Positions 20,213 through 28,538 of a stretch of DNA of 64,000 nucleotides are shown in pieces. Source of the stretch: an uncultured Bacteroides sp. Lineage in GTDB: Bacteria; Bacteroidota; Bacteroidia; Bacteroidales; Bacteroidaceae. A program made the translations under genes and the position numbers. How positions within the stretch are numbered: the stretch's first letter is position 1; each line of letters starts with the position of its first letter. The DNA lies in NCBI GenBank assembly GCA_949294185.1, contig CASFGA010000006.1:246726-310725 (forward strand). Direction: 5' to 3'. The notes under the pieces are model-generated. The model was given only the letters and a program-made list of their open reading frames with translations, did no database searches and was not told the DNA's origin.

Positions 20213-20283
20213 GGCCAAGTGTGGCGGAGGAGGGTGAAGCGGGGAATCAGAGGCGGCATTATGGCCTTTCCGGAAAAAAGTAG

Positions 20284-20291
20284 TATATTTG
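20284..20291 (+). promoter_or_regulatory. Possible -7 box in the lrgB/cdaA gap
   Basis: TATATTTG lies 36 bp before a 47-codon open frame. No matching -33 TTTG is seen, so the call is weak. Confidence 0.35.
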
Positions 20292-20326
20292 CAGCCCCGT
20301 ATAAGGGAAAGAAAACCGGATGCCTG

Positions 20327-20470
20327 ATGAGAAATGTAAGTTATCAACAGGTTGAAAAGTTATTAACAGCTTTCTTCTTTTCTGTTGATAACTCTATGTC
20401 AAGATTGGAAATCAATGAAATAGGCATGTTGATAAATCTTCTTGAAAGAATATTCCCACCTTTTTTATGA
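20327..20470 (+). CDS. Possible small protein, 47 aa
   Basis: This is an unrecognised 47-codon frame starting MRNVSYQQVEKLL and ending IFPPFL, with a largely helical, amphipathic look. A -7-like box precedes it. Its TGA overlaps the ATG of a second small frame (ATGA), a coupling pattern typical of real operons. Against it, the same DNA contains four DnaA-box-like sites that shape part of its sequence. Low confidence. Confidence 0.3.
   Translation: MRNVSYQQVEKLLTAFFFSVDNSMSRLEINEIGMLINLLERIFPPFL
20341..20435. other. Cluster of four DnaA-box-like sites
   Basis: TTATCAACA (20341-20349, plus), TTATTAACA (20360-20368, plus), and TGTTGATAA (20383-20391 and 20427-20435, i.e. TTATCAACA on minus) lie within 95 bp. 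All differ from the canonical TTATCCACA by one or two bases and are arranged head-to-head. An A/T-rich run (about 20134-20175) lies upstream. The cluster could be a replication origin or a DnaA titration site. Confidence 0.35.
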
Positions 20471-20649
20471 ACAGCTTGATCAAGAATCTCTGCCGCATGT
20501 TGCATTTGCAGACAGATTGCCTGAAAAGGAGTCTTTATGCATGGGCAGGAGAGTTGGCCGGCAGCTTGTCTGCCTTTTATTCCGGCATGCTGTTGCGGTT
20601 GTTTCCCGGATTCAGGCAGATTTCCTATATAATAAATGTATGGCGGTAA
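20467..20649 (+). CDS. Possible small protein, 60 aa
   Basis: This is an unrecognised 60-codon frame (MNSLIKNLCRML to YIINVWR) whose ATG overlaps the stop of the preceding 47-codon frame. It has a moderately hydrophobic centre and a basic character. No motif is seen. It may be a chance frame in the gap between lrgB and cdaA. Confidence 0.25.
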   Translation: MNSLIKNLCRMLHLQTDCLKRSLYAWAGELAGSLSAFYSGMLLRLFPGFRQISYIINVWR

Positions 20650-20694
20650 GGTTATGACAGATGACGGCAGGTGTGTGACGCAGTGTGGTGCGTC

Positions 20695-20714
20695 TGCATG
20701 CGCATGCGTATGCG
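20695..20714. other. 20-bp alternating purine-pyrimidine tract
   Basis: The tract starts tgcatgcgcatgc and alternates pyrimidine and purine without a break for 20 bp. It includes a perfect 12-bp palindrome and is prone to form Z-DNA. It lies 30 bp after the cdaA stop codon. Confidence 0.5.
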
Positions 20715-20744
20715 GGAAGAAAAAAATTCAGCCCTTTCCGGCGG

Positions 20745-21518
20745 TCAGTTGTCGGCAGTCAGCATGCGTTCCAGTTCTTCCGCACTCAGCTTCAGATAGA
20801 ACTGCCCGTGATAGGCAATTGATATGCCTCCCGTTTCTTCGGACACGATGATGGCCATGGCATCAGTCTCTTGTGAAATGCCTAAGGCAGCCCGGTGTCT
20901 TAGTCCCAGTTCCTTGGGAATGTCCAGGTTGTGTGATACGGGCAAGATACATCCCGCCGCCTTTATGCGCTTGTTGCTGATAATCATGGCACCGTCGTGC
21001 AGAGGGCTGTTCTTGAAGAAAATGTTTTCTATCAGGCGCTGGTTGATATTGGCATCTATCACATCGCCTGTCCGCACAATATCATTCAGCGGGAAATCCT
21101 TTTCCATTACGATCAATGCCCCCACCTTTCCTTTGCTCATGTTTAGGCAAGCCATGACGATGGGCATGATATCTTCCTTGTTGGTCTCGGTCTTCTTGTT
21201 TCCCCGCAAGAACCGGAGCCAGCTGCTGCTGTGGTGGCGCGAGCCGAGTGTAAGGAGAAAACGGCGGATTTCTTCCTGGAATAAGACGATGATGGCAATG
21301 ACTCCCACGCTTACCAACTTGTCGAAAATCGAGCCTAACAGGCGCATCTGCAACACTTGCGACACGATAACCCAGATAATGATAAATACCAATATCCCGG
21401 TGAATATGTTGATCGAGCCGGAAGACTTCATCAGCTTGTAAGTCTTGTAGAGCAAAAATGCTACCAACAGGATATCCAAAATATCCTTCAGCGTCAGTAT
21501 ATGAATATCGAAAGGCAT
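20745..21518 (-). CDS. cdaA: Diadenylate cyclase CdaA
   Basis: CdaA makes the second messenger c-di-AMP from two ATP at the membrane. The 257-residue protein has three N-terminal hydrophobic segments (about 10-27, 38-58, 66-82) and a DAC domain with the catalytic DGA (175-177) and RHR (207-209) motifs. It lies 12 bp after folP on the same strand and is co-transcribed with it. It has no YbbR-type regulator gene next to it in this window. Confidence 0.95.
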   Translation of the reverse strand: MPFDIHILTLKDILDILLVAFLLYKTYKLMKSSGSINIFTGILVFIIIWVIVSQVLQMRLLGSIFDKLVSVGVIAIIVLFQEEIRRFLLTLGSRHHSSSWLRFLRGNKKTETNKEDIMPIVMACLNMSKGKVGALIVMEKDFPLNDIVRTGDVIDANINQRLIENIFFKNSPLHDGAMIISNKRIKAAGCILPVSHNLDIPKELGLRHRAALGISQETDAMAIIVSEETGGISIAYHGQFYLKLSAEELERMLTADN

Positions 21519-21530
21519 AAGTCTTGGTTT

Positions 21531-22391
21531 TTATTCTTCTGGTTTTAGGTTTTTCATGGCTGCCACTATCCGTATGGCCTCTGCTGCGGCCTTTACATCA
21601 TGCACCCGCAGGATGTCTGCCCCTTTCATCAGAGCGATTGCATTGACGATACTCGTTCCGTTCAGTGCCGTTTCGGGCGTTCCGTCAAGCAGTTTGTAGA
21701 TCATCGACTTGCGCGACACTCCTACCAAGACGGGCAATCCGAATATCTGAAGCTCTTCCATCTTGTTCAGCAGTTCATAATTATGCTCCAGAGTCTTCCC
21801 AAATCCGAAACCAGGGTCGATAATCAGGTCTTTGGCTCCCATGTCACGCAGCTTCTGCACTTTCTCGGAGAAATAATACAGCACCTCTTTCACGATATTC
21901 TCGTAGTGCGGGTGGAGCTGCATGTCTTGCGGAGTGCCTTGCATGTGCATCATCACGTAGGGAACTCCTAACCGGGCGACGGTAGGAAGCATGTCTTCAT
22001 CCATATTCCCGGCAGAAATGTCGTTGATGATGTCTGCTCCGTATTCTTCCACGCACATGCGGGCCACATCCGCACGGAATGTATCGACGGAGATTACGGC
22101 ATCCGGCAGTTCGCGGCGTATGATCCGCAGTCCTTTGCGCAGGCGTTCCGTCTCTTCCTCCGGGGAAATGTGCTCGGCATCCGGGCGTGAAGAGTAGGCT
22201 CCCACATCGATAATGCTTCCTCCCTCCTGGATAATCCGGATGGCACGCTCCACGATTTCGGTTTCCGTCTGTGTACGGCTGCCTGCATAAAAGGAATCCG
22301 GCGTGATGTTCAGGATTCCCATTACCTGCGGATAGGACAAGTCCATCAGTTGCCCGTTCACATTGATGTATTTGGCGAATGTCTGTTCCAT
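21531..22391 (-). CDS. folP: Dihydropteroate synthase
   Basis: FolP condenses 4-aminobenzoate with dihydropterin pyrophosphate in folate synthesis and is the target of sulfonamides. The 286-residue protein carries GILNITPDSF near residue 25, IIDVGAYSSRPDA near 60, and DPGFGFGK near 193-200. It heads the folP-cdaA operon and diverges from murF across a short region holding promoters for both directions. Confidence 0.96.
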   Translation of the reverse strand: MEQTFAKYINVNGQLMDLSYPQVMGILNITPDSFYAGSRTQTETEIVERAIRIIQEGGSIIDVGAYSSRPDAEHISPEEETERLRKGLRIIRRELPDAVISVDTFRADVARMCVEEYGADIINDISAGNMDEDMLPTVARLGVPYVMMHMQGTPQDMQLHPHYENIVKEVLYYFSEKVQKLRDMGAKDLIIDPGFGFGKTLEHNYELLNKMEELQIFGLPVLVGVSRKSMIYKLLDGTPETALNGTSIVNAIALMKGADILRVHDVKAAAEAIRIVAAMKNLKPEE

Positions 22392-22420
22392 TATTATAAT
22401 GCCCTGTCGTCTTTATGGTG

Positions 22421-22428
22421 CAAATGTA
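22421..22428 (-). promoter_or_regulatory. -7 box for folP-cdaA
   Basis: TACATTTG on the minus strand, 30 bp before the folP ATG. No -33 TTTG is seen at normal spacing. Confidence 0.5.
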
Positions 22429-22445
22429 CGTACAATAATTCATTT

Positions 22446-22480
22446 TTTGCTGTTTCCAAACCATTTTTCAATTATCTTTG
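22446..22480 (+). promoter_or_regulatory. Promoter of murF
   Basis: TTTG (22446-22449) and TATCTTTG (22473-22480) are 23 nt apart. The leader to the murF ATG at 22503 is about 20 nt, which supports that start over the longer open frame. Confidence 0.6.
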
Positions 22481-22502
22481 TATAGGATTAAACGAGAATA
22501 AG

Positions 22503-23795
22503 ATGGAATTGTCTGCTTTGTATGATTACTTTCTGGAATGTGGCGGGATAACGACCGACAGCCGGAACTGCCCGGAAAACTCGATGTTCATCGCCTTGAA
22601 AGGGGAAAACTTCAATGGCAACGCTTTCGCGGAAGAGGCTTTGCGGAAGGGATGCCGGTATGCGGTGGTGGACGAGCCTGTGTATGCCGGAGGCGGGAAT
22701 CCGAGGATACTGCTGGTGGATGATTGTCTGCGGGCGTTGCAACGCCTGGCGAACTGCCATCGGCGGCGGTTGAATACCCGCATCATCGGCATTACGGGCA
22801 CAAACGGCAAGACAACCACGAAGGAACTGATGGCCGCAGTGCTGGGCAGACGCTATAATCTGCTTTATACGCAAGGGAATCTGAACAATTCCATCGGTGT
22901 GCCGCTCACGCTGCTCCGTCTGAAGCCGGAACATGAACTGGCCGTTGTGGAGATGGGAGCCAGTCATCCGGGCGATATCCGCGAGCTGGTGGAGATTGCC
23001 GAGCCTGATTATGGCATTATCACCAATGTGGGCAAGGCGCATCTTCAGGGATTCGGTTCTTTTGAAGGGGTTGTCCGCACGAAAGGAGAGCTTTATGATT
23101 TTCTGCGGGGGCGGGGAAATGCCACGATATTCATTCAAAATGAAAATCCTCATCTGAACCGCATCGCTTATGACTTGGACTGCGTACGCTACGGACAGAC
23201 ACCGGGGCTGTTTGTAAGCGGTCGGATGTTGTCTTGCTCGCCTTATCTGAAGTTTTGTTGGGAGGCGGCGGGCGAATCGCACGAGGTAGCGACCCGTTTG
23301 GTCGGTTCATACAATCTGGACAATGCGCTTGCGGCGGTCGCCGTCGGGCGTTATTTCGGGGTTGGAGATGCATTGATATCCGAGGCGATTGCCGGCTATG
23401 TTCCGCAGAACAGCCGTTCGCAGTTGGTTAAGACGGCGGCCAACGAACTGATTGTCGATGCCTATAACGCCAATCCCACGAGCATGGCGGCGGCGTTAGA
23501 GAACTTCCGGCTGATGCCGTCCGGCCATAAGATGGTAATCTTGGGCGATATGAAGGAGTTGGGTGCATCCAGTCGGGAGGAGCATCAGAGGATAGTGGAT
23601 TTGCTTGCCGGATACGGTTTTGAAAGAGTCTGTCTGGTGGGCGGCGAGTTTGCGGCAGTCAACCATACGTTTGAGCAATACCGGGATGTGGACGAAGTGA
23701 TCGAGGCGTTTCATCAGGCGAAACCGGAGGGCTTCCTGATTCTGGTCAAGGGCTCGAACAGCATGAAGCTGAGCCGGCTGCCGGATTGTCTGTGA
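22503..23795 (+). CDS. murF: UDP-MurNAc-tripeptide--D-Ala-D-Ala ligase
   Basis: MurF adds D-Ala-D-Ala to the UDP-MurNAc tripeptide, the last cytoplasmic step of the peptidoglycan stem peptide. The 430-residue protein has the N-terminal domain with DSRNCPENSMFIAL, the central ATP loop GTNGKTT (99-105), the EMGASHPGDI region, and the C-terminal ligase domain with VDAYNANPTSM. The start at MELSAL is preferred because the upstream promoter lies inside the longer frame. A methyltransferase gene follows after 25 bp. Confidence 0.95.
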   Translation: MELSALYDYFLECGGITTDSRNCPENSMFIALKGENFNGNAFAEEALRKGCRYAVVDEPVYAGGGNPRILLVDDCLRALQRLANCHRRRLNTRIIGITGTNGKTTTKELMAAVLGRRYNLLYTQGNLNNSIGVPLTLLRLKPEHELAVVEMGASHPGDIRELVEIAEPDYGIITNVGKAHLQGFGSFEGVVRTKGELYDFLRGRGNATIFIQNENPHLNRIAYDLDCVRYGQTPGLFVSGRMLSCSPYLKFCWEAAGESHEVATRLVGSYNLDNALAAVAVGRYFGVGDALISEAIAGYVPQNSRSQLVKTAANELIVDAYNANPTSMAAALENFRLMPSGHKMVILGDMKELGASSREEHQRIVDLLAGYGFERVCLVGGEFAAVNHTFEQYRDVDEVIEAFHQAKPEGFLILVKGSNSMKLSRLPDCL

Positions 23796-23820
23796 TGGTA
23801 TGGTATAAAAAAGAGGGCGG

Positions 23821-25020
23821 ATGAAGGAACTGTCGGAAGAAACACGGAGGTTTGTCGAGGCGCATCGCGGGGAAGATGTGCGTGCACTGGCGTTGCAGGC
23901 GGGAAAGTATCCCGGCGTAGACATGCCGGAAGCGGTCGTACAGATTGCCGGATGGCAGATTGCGCGGAAGAAGATACCGTCGTGGGCAGATATGTCCGGA
24001 CTCTTTTACCCGAAGCATCTGTCGATGGAGCAGTGTTCGTCGGAGCTGACGGCCCGATATAAGGCATCGTTGGTGGAGGGCGACTCGTTTGCCGACCTGA
24101 CGGCAGGCTTCGGCGTGGATTTTTCCTTTATCGCCCGGCGTTTCCGTCAGGCAGACTATGTGGAGCGGCAGGAGGAGCTTTGCCGTTTGGCCGGGCATAA
24201 CTTCCCTTTGCTGGGATTGGAGCATGCCCGTGTCCATTGTGCAGACGCTTTGGCCTATTTAGAGCGGATGGAGCCGGTGGACTGCCTGTTCCTTGACCCT
24301 GCACGGCGCGACGGGCACGGCGGGAAAACGGTGGCGATTGCCGACTGCGAACCGGATGTCTGCGCCCTTGAACCGCTGTTGGTGGATAAGGGACGGACGG
24401 TCATGATAAAGCTTTCGCCGATGCTTGACATTGCTTCCGCACTGCACGACCTGACTTGCGTGCGCCGCATCCACGTGATAGCGGCGGGCGGCGAGTGCAA
24501 GGAGCTGCTGTTGGTCTTGCGCAAACAGCCGGATGAGGCGGAGCGGGAGGCGGGAGAAGCCATCATCACTTGCGCCCAGCTGGCAGACGACGGTCTTTCG
24601 CAATATCTGTCCTTTACTTATTCCGAGGAGCGGGCTGCCGATTGTCCGATGGCGGCTGATGTCTGCTCTTATCTTTATGAACCCGGAGCCTCGTTGCTCA
24701 AGGCGGGAGCCTATCGTCTGCTTGCTTCGCGCTGCGGCGTAAGGAAGCTTCATCCCAACAGTCATCTGTATACTTCGGAAGAAAAAGTGGATTTCCCCGG
24801 CAGGCGCTTCCGGGTGGATGCTGTGTCGGGCTTCGGCAAGAAAGAATCAAAAACTTTTTTGTCCGCGGTGGAAAAGGCGAATCTTACTGTCCGAAATTTC
24901 CCTTCCTCCGTAGTGGAACTGCGGAAGAAGCTGAAGCTGAAAGAGGGGGGCGATGTCTATCTCTTCGCCACCACCTTATGCGACGGCCGCCGGGTCTTGA
25001 TAAAGTGTACGAAGGTCTGA
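23821..25020 (+). CDS. THUMP-like class I SAM-dependent methyltransferase
   Basis: This 399-residue cytoplasmic protein matches the Bacteroidetes family of class I methyltransferases with a C-terminal THUMP-like domain. The SAM-binding core shows DLTAGFGVDFSF (about 92-103), the acidic end of strand 2 near ERQEE, and the catalytic-type motif LDPARRDGHGGK (about 157-168). The last 70 residues form the THUMP-like part. A tRNA or rRNA substrate is inferred from the family only. The gene is likely in one transcript with murF. Confidence 0.8.
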   Translation: MKELSEETRRFVEAHRGEDVRALALQAGKYPGVDMPEAVVQIAGWQIARKKIPSWADMSGLFYPKHLSMEQCSSELTARYKASLVEGDSFADLTAGFGVDFSFIARRFRQADYVERQEELCRLAGHNFPLLGLEHARVHCADALAYLERMEPVDCLFLDPARRDGHGGKTVAIADCEPDVCALEPLLVDKGRTVMIKLSPMLDIASALHDLTCVRRIHVIAAGGECKELLLVLRKQPDEAEREAGEAIITCAQLADDGLSQYLSFTYSEERAADCPMAADVCSYLYEPGASLLKAGAYRLLASRCGVRKLHPNSHLYTSEEKVDFPGRRFRVDAVSGFGKKESKTFLSAVEKANLTVRNFPSSVVELRKKLKLKEGGDVYLFATTLCDGRRVLIKCTKV

Positions 25021-25157
25021 CTGTCTAAAATTTATACACCGGGTGTCTATTTATTTGACACTTCACAAGTAGTCTTTTGTCGAGAGGTGTTGTTTCTCAG
25101 AAGGTTATATGAATGGCACGGCATTTGCTTTATATCGGGTGAAACAAAAGTCTGACC

Positions 25158-27554
25158 ATGAATACGATATTGCGAAACCTGTTTTACACTTTGAGCCATT
25201 TCCGTTTGGCTTCGTTCCTGAATCTGTTAGGCCTGTCGGCCGCTTTCGCCGCCTTTGTGATTATCATGATGAAGGTCAGTTACGAGCGCGGTTTCGACAC
25301 GTGCTATCCCGATGCGGACAGGGTGGCGATACTCAATATCCGTATCAACGGCGACCCTTCCTACCTTGGAGGCATGCTTCCGCGCGGGATGATCGATTTT
25401 GTGATTGAGCAGACGCCGGGCGTGGAGTGCGGCAGTATCTATGCGGGGGCATATCAAAAAATTCCTTTCTACACCGATCCGGAAAATCCTTCCTATTTTC
25501 TGGAACAGCCTTACGCCGTCTACAAGGATTTTGCACGGACGGTAGGACTGACTTTCATCGAGGGAAATGCGGAAGGAATGGACGAGCCGGACGGAATGCT
25601 GCTGTCGGAAACTCTGGCTCGCAAGTTTTTCCCCGACGGGAATGCGGTCGGTTCGTATGTTTATCACGAGGGCGACTGTCTGGTGACGGATGAAAACGTG
25701 ACCCGCTTCCGTGTTTGCGGCGTATATCGGGACTTTCCCGAGAATTCCCAGTTTGCAGACAATCCGCCGTTTGTATGCATGAACGATTGGTTAAAGGGAT
25801 TTTGGGGCTCTTTCAATTTCTTTGCCTTCGTTCGCCTGAAACCGGGCGTGACTCCACAGGATATCAACAGGCAGATGGAGCGGGCAGGGGTGAACGAGCG
25901 CATGTCGGAAAACTGGGGTGACCGGTGCGAGGCTTATGTTACCCCGTTGCCGGAAGTCTATTATACCTTTGGAAGCGGGCTTTTTGTCAAGACCGGAAAC
26001 CGCCAGAACCTGTATCTGCTTGTCAGCATTGCCCTGCTGATAATCGTTGTGGCGGGCATAAACCTGATAAACTTCAGTACCGCACTGACACCGATGCGCA
26101 TCCGCAGCATCAATACGCAAAAGGTTCTGGGCAGTCCGGTCGGGGCATTGCGGTCGGGGCTGGTAGGCGAATCGGTCTGCATCGCTTTCCTGGCGTGGCT
26201 TGTCTCCTTGTTGCTGATACTCGGACTGGAGCAGATGAACGGTCTGGCCTTTCTCAACTTCACGCCCTCGCTTCTGCTTTACTGGGAGCCGGTGGCGGTC
26301 AGTGCACTGGTTGCTGTGACGGTGGGCGCATTGGCGGGGCTTTATCCGGCGTTTTACATGACATCCTTTCCTCCGGCCATGATGCTGAAGGGAAACTATG
26401 CCCTCTCCGGCAAGGGAAAGCGCCTGCGTACTTTCCTGATTGGCTTTCAATATGTCGTTTCCTTCGTGCTGATCATCATGACGGCCTTTATCTACCGGCA
26501 GAACGAATATATGCGGCATTATGAATTGGGCGTTGACCGCGATCATCTGGTTGTGGCTTATCTGCCCAATCTCCCGGTGACAAATTCCATGTATCAGGGC
26601 TTCGACCAACAACTGAAAGGCTATCCCGAAGTGGCGGGCGTTGCTTATGCGTCTATGGAACTGGGAGGCATGAATATCTACAGCACTTATCCCTTTTCGT
26701 ATAAGGATGTGGAGCGGGACTGCTTCTTGATAACTGTTTCGCCTGACTTCTGTAACACGATGGGACTGGAGGTTGTGGAAGGACGCTCCTTTCTGCCGGG
26801 CGATTCCGTATGGGGAGGCCATCTGAATCTCGTGGCAACGCAGGATATGAAAACGGAGCTCGGGATTCCCGCAGGGGAGTATTTCGACTTTTATCCGTGG
26901 AAGAAGAAAGCCCAGATAGTGGGATATGTGAACAATGTGCGGCTTACCTCCCTGCTTGTAGGGAGAAACTCGCCTTTCGCCTTTGTAACGAATCCTGCAT
27001 TTGATGCCTTGCTGATGCCTTACGCCTATATCCGTGTAAAGGCAGGGAGCAACATCAGCGATGCCCTGATTCACATCCGCCGGGCACTGGAGGATAATTT
27101 CACGGGCTATTCCATTGATGTGAGATTCTTCGACCAGGTATACGCTTCGCTTTACCAGAAAGAGACAGACCAGCAGAATATGGTGACTTTGTTCAGCATA
27201 TTGGCGGTGCTCATCTCGTTGGTGGGAGTCTTTGGTCTGGTCATCTTCGAAGCGGAATACCGCCGCAAGGAGATTGGCATACGGAAAGTCTACGGGGCGA
27301 CTACGGGAGAAATCCTTTGGATGTTCGGCCGCTTCTACCTGCTTATGGTGATTGTATGTTTCGCCATAGCCGCACCGGTGGCCTGGTACGCGACCGGTGA
27401 GTGGCTGAAGGATTTCAGTGTCCGCATCAGCCTGTCGGGAGATGTGTTTGCCGCGGCGTTTCTCCTTATTGCCCTGATAACACTTGTTACGATAACGGTG
27501 CAGAACTACCGGACAGCGAGCGCCAATCCGGTAGACAGCATCAAGTCTGAATAA
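25158..27554 (+). CDS. FtsX/MacB-type ABC transporter permease
   Basis: This 798-residue inner membrane protein is a duplicated FtsX/MacB permease: one membrane segment near residue 20-40, a periplasmic MacB-like domain, three segments between about 285 and 400, then a second unit (segment near 430-447, periplasmic domain, three segments from about 675). Its ATPase is encoded 30 bp downstream. Families of this type work in efflux or lipoprotein handling by mechanotransmission, without direct membrane transport. The substrate is unknown. A 137-bp gap precedes it without a clear promoter. Confidence 0.88.
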   Translation: MNTILRNLFYTLSHFRLASFLNLLGLSAAFAAFVIIMMKVSYERGFDTCYPDADRVAILNIRINGDPSYLGGMLPRGMIDFVIEQTPGVECGSIYAGAYQKIPFYTDPENPSYFLEQPYAVYKDFARTVGLTFIEGNAEGMDEPDGMLLSETLARKFFPDGNAVGSYVYHEGDCLVTDENVTRFRVCGVYRDFPENSQFADNPPFVCMNDWLKGFWGSFNFFAFVRLKPGVTPQDINRQMERAGVNERMSENWGDRCEAYVTPLPEVYYTFGSGLFVKTGNRQNLYLLVSIALLIIVVAGINLINFSTALTPMRIRSINTQKVLGSPVGALRSGLVGESVCIAFLAWLVSLLLILGLEQMNGLAFLNFTPSLLLYWEPVAVSALVAVTVGALAGLYPAFYMTSFPPAMMLKGNYALSGKGKRLRTFLIGFQYVVSFVLIIMTAFIYRQNEYMRHYELGVDRDHLVVAYLPNLPVTNSMYQGFDQQLKGYPEVAGVAYASMELGGMNIYSTYPFSYKDVERDCFLITVSPDFCNTMGLEVVEGRSFLPGDSVWGGHLNLVATQDMKTELGIPAGEYFDFYPWKKKAQIVGYVNNVRLTSLLVGRNSPFAFVTNPAFDALLMPYAYIRVKAGSNISDALIHIRRALEDNFTGYSIDVRFFDQVYASLYQKETDQQNMVTLFSILAVLISLVGVFGLVIFEAEYRRKEIGIRKVYGATTGEILWMFGRFYLLMVIVCFAIAAPVAWYATGEWLKDFSVRISLSGDVFAAAFLLIALITLVTITVQNYRTASANPVDSIKSE

Positions 27555-27584
27555 ATGAAGTCAAAACTATAAGAATGTACGATT

Positions 27585-28262
27585 ATGATTAAGATTGAAA
27601 ACCTCAGTAAAGTGTTTCGCACGACGGAAGTGGAGACCATTGCCCTGAACAAGGTGAATCTGGAAGTGCGCGAAAAGGAATTTGTGGCCATCATGGGCCC
27701 TTCGGGATGCGGTAAGTCTACGCTGCTGAACATACTCGGACTGCTGGACAACCCTACGGAAGGCAATTATTATCTGAGCGGACAGGAAGTGGGGCATTTG
27801 AAGGAGAAAGACCGCACCAATGTACGCAAGGGAAACATTGGCTTCGTGTTCCAAAGCTTTAACCTGATAGACGAACTGAATGTGGCGGAAAACATTGAGC
27901 TGCCGCTTACCTATCTGAAGATACCGTCGGATGTGCGTAAGCAAAAGGTATCCGAGATTATGAAGCGTATGAACATCAGCCATCGCGCCAAGCACTATCC
28001 GCAACAGCTGTCGGGAGGACAGCAGCAGCGCGTTGCAATCGCGCGTGCGGTAGTATCCGACCCGAAGATTATCTTGGCCGACGAGCCGACAGGAAACCTT
28101 GATTCGAAAAACGGACAGGAGGTAATGGAGCTTCTGACCGAGCTGAACAAGGAGGGGACTACGGTGGTAATGGTAACCCACTCGCAGCGCGACGCCGGTT
28201 TTGCCGGGCGTATCGTCAATTTGTTCGACGGACAAATTGTCTCATCCATTATCGAAATGTGA
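27585..28262 (+). CDS. MacB/LolD-type ABC transporter ATP-binding protein
   Basis: This 225-residue ATPase partners the permease directly upstream. It has Walker A GPSGCGKST (about 38-46), Q-loop in FVFQSFN, signature LSGGQQQR, Walker B ILADEPTGNLD and a switch histidine in VTHS. The GNLDS wording and size are typical of the LolD/MacB class. The two genes form a compact operon followed by a nested inverted repeat. Confidence 0.93.
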   Translation: MIKIENLSKVFRTTEVETIALNKVNLEVREKEFVAIMGPSGCGKSTLLNILGLLDNPTEGNYYLSGQEVGHLKEKDRTNVRKGNIGFVFQSFNLIDELNVAENIELPLTYLKIPSDVRKQKVSEIMKRMNISHRAKHYPQQLSGGQQQRVAIARAVVSDPKIILADEPTGNLDSKNGQEVMELLTELNKEGTTVVMVTHSQRDAGFAGRIVNLFDGQIVSSIIEM

Positions 28263-28327
28263 TTTCCTGTCTGTATCGGTGCCGTCTTGCAGGCGGCGGC
28301 TCTTTTTGTCCGGGTAGAAAATGTTGC

Positions 28328-28385
28328 TTCACCGGCATGAAACCACCGTTTCAACAAAATGAAATTCTGGTTTCATGCCGGTGAA
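28328..28385. repeat. Nested inverted repeat after the ABC ATPase gene
   Basis: Perfect 18-bp outer arms (ttcaccggcatgaaacca, 28328-28345, and 28368-28385) enclose a 22-nt interior with tttca/tgaaa. It lies 65 bp after the ATPase stop, in the gap before the M28 peptidase gene. Confidence 0.7.
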
Positions 28386-28538
28386 ATCATTGGAAGCTGC
28401 GGACATCTTTGTGCCGGCCTCTGAGACAATTCTCATCGGGCCTTGCCGGCAAATTCCGAAAAATATTTGCCCTTTTATTTTGTTATCTCGTTTTTTCCTT
28501 TCTCCTTTGCAGAAAAATTAATTTTAAAAGCTGATATC

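Noticed and set aside
20120..20326. Extension of the 47-codon frame upstream to 20120
   Set aside because: The extension crosses the nested palindrome and the -7-like box. The low-complexity translation supports only the shorter reading, if any.
25791..27074. Open frame of 427 codons on the minus strand
   Set aside because: It lies wholly inside the FtsX/MacB permease gene, has no recognisable protein features and is a shadow of its codon pattern.
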